Assembly: GCA_947446935.1 (NCBI GenBank) | Contig: CANFIV010000090.1 | Span: 1 to 6,465 of the forward strand | DNA from: Sphingomonadaceae bacterium | Lineage (GTDB): Bacteria; Pseudomonadota; Alphaproteobacteria; Sphingomonadales; Sphingomonadaceae | Length of the DNA stretch: 6,465 nt | Reading direction: 5' to 3' | Shown: in pieces, positions 5,514-6,465 of the stretch | Numbering within the stretch: the first letter of the stretch is position 1 | Layout: each line of letters opens with the position of its first letter | Program-made: the position numbers and the translations under genes | The notes under the pieces: generated by a model | Told to the model about the DNA's origin: nothing | The model's input: the letters and a program-made list of their open reading frames with translations, nothing else | Database searches by the model: none

Positions 5514-6465
5514 ATGAACCAAGCGATTAACGATCCTTCATCCGCAGACTCTGGCGCAGCTTCAGCGACCGGCTTTGTCCTCCCCCCGATCGCACAGGTG
5601 CCTGCCTCCTGGACCTTCGCCGCGCTGGCGACGGGGCTGCTGGGCGGATTGGCACTGGCCTTTGCCGCGCCGCAGGCTCTGCCCACGGTGCTCATGGTGT
5701 CGGAGCCGATCGGCGATATCTGGCTGCGCGCGCTTCAGGCGACGATCGTGCCGCTGGTTGCGGCGCTGCTGTTCACCGGCACGGTGCAGGTCGTTGCGAC
5801 CGCCAATGCCGGTACGCTGGCGCGGCGGAGCCTTGGCATGTTTTTCGCGGTGCTGGGCCTCAGCGGGGTGATCGCGCTGACTGTGACGCCTGCCCTTCTT
5901 TCGCTGATGCCGATTCCGGGGGAGGCGGGCGCCGCCCTTCGCGCCACCTTGGCCGCGCCGCCCAGCGGGCCGCTGCCGGGCATGGCCGAGTATCTGCGGG
6001 CGATCGTGCCGACGAATGTGATCGATGCCGCCGCGAACGACCGCATGCTGCCGATGATCCTGTTCATCGCCGTGTTCGCGTTGGCCAGCACGCGGATCGA
6101 GGCACGCCAGCGCGCGATGCTGGCAACGTTCTTCGCCGCCATCGCGTCGGCCATGCTGGTGGTGATCGGCTGGGTGCTCGCCGCCGCGCCGGTGGGTGTG
6201 CTGGCGCTCAGCCTCACCGTCGCCGCCAAAACGGGCACGGCCGCTATCGGCGCGCTGGCGCACTATGTGCTGGTGGTCGTGCTGACCGGATCGGTGGTGC
6301 TTGTTGTCGGCTATTTCATTGCCGTGTTGCTGGCGCGACTTTCTCCGCTGACATTCGCGCGGGCCATGGTGCCGGTGCAGGTTTTCGCGCTCTCCACCCA
6401 GTCCTCGCTCGCCTCGCTGCCTGCCATGCTGGGCGCATGCAGCAAGCTTGATGTGCGGCCGGCCA
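5514..6465 (+). CDS. Dicarboxylate/amino acid:cation symporter, DAACS (SDF) family, C-terminus cut by window edge
   Basis: Seen: 317 codons open to the right edge. A soluble N-terminus (about 1-32) is followed by a series of hydrophobic segments at about 33-55, 72-95, 108-132, 178-192, 205-235 and 250-275. The block [28 protein letters not shown] (164-191) is the family's P-x-N ... L-x-x-I-x-F region. [16 protein letters not shown] (291-306) is re-entrant hairpin HP1. Known: these transporters take up glutamate, aspartate or C4-dicarboxylates with Na+ or H+ across the inner membrane as trimers. Usual length is 400-450, so about 100 residues including the TM7 NMDGT-type motif, HP2 and TM8 substrate residues lie outside, and the substrate cannot be named. 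Odd: HP1 reads TQSSLASLP where GltPh has TRSSSGTLP. The ATG at 5514 is the first possible start after the candidate promoter and has no ribosome site. Confidence 0.9.
   Translation, partial: MNQAINDPSSADSGAASATGFVLPPIAQVPASWTFAALATGLLGGLALAFAAPQALPTVLMVSEPIGDIWLRALQATIVPLVAALLFTGTVQVVATANAGTLARRSLGMFFAVLGLSGVIALTVTPALLSLMPIPGEAGAALRATLAAPPSGPLPGMAEYLRAIVPTNVIDAAANDRMLPMILFIAVFALASTRIEARQRAMLATFFAAIASAMLVVIGWVLAAAPVGVLALSLTVAAKTGTAAIGALAHYVLVVVLTGSVVLVVGYFIAVLLARLSPLTFARAMVPVQVFALSTQSSLASLPAMLGACSKLDVRPA

Noticed and set aside
4303..5517. Plus-strand open frame of 404 codons opposite glmM
   Set aside because: It is a mirror of glmM codon structure: His/Ala/Gly/Asp-rich with no motif, while glmM on the other strand has every catalytic motif.
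5562..6263. Minus-strand open frame of 233 codons opposite the symporter
   Set aside because: It is Arg/Gln/His-rich antisense of a membrane protein gene, with no domain.

Overview
The window reads as ordinary chromosomal DNA from a GC-rich alphaproteobacterium. The protein sequences and the glmM / small zinc protein / thiD cluster fit Sphingomonadales (Novosphingobium or Erythrobacter-like) best, but that placement is inference from protein style without a database search. I see no insertion sequence, phage gene, CRISPR array or toxin-antitoxin pair, and no convincing undescribed multi-gene system.

Layout: (1) positions 1-568, minus strand, hold the N-terminal part of an Ppx/GppA exopolyphosphatase that runs off the left edge. 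It carries a basic, then Ala/Pro-rich extension of about 100 residues ahead of the enzyme domain. (2) A complete tRNA-Gln(CUG) lies at 726-799 on the plus strand, with a plausible promoter just upstream. (3) A small stand-alone chemoreceptor zinc-binding (CZB) domain protein is on the minus strand at 936-1337. (4) A roughly 400-base gene-free stretch with an AT-rich patch precedes a plus-strand LOG-family (lysine-decarboxylase-like, nucleoside-monophosphate phosphoribohydrolase-type) gene at 1739-2620. It is followed, after a gap full of overlapping inverted repeats, by a small two-helix membrane protein gene at 2702-2992. (5) A minus-strand operon reads glmM (5418-4081), a DUF1272 cysteine-rich small protein (4053-3826) and thiD (3829-2996). 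The last two genes overlap by an ATGA, and the thiD stop lies 3 bases from the stop of the convergent membrane protein gene. (6) Divergent from glmM, a DAACS-family dicarboxylate/amino acid:cation symporter starts at 5514 and runs off the right edge.

How the genes relate: glmM makes glucosamine-1-phosphate for peptidoglycan and LPS precursors. ThiD phosphorylates the pyrimidine half of thiamine. The small Cys-rich protein between them is tightly coupled to thiD in translation, but its role is unknown. The other genes are housekeeping or single-gene units with no obvious functional link. The points most worth a second look are the long Ppx extension, the isolated CZB protein, the repeat-filled gap at 2629-2676, the symporter's changed HP1 motif and its probably leaderless start.
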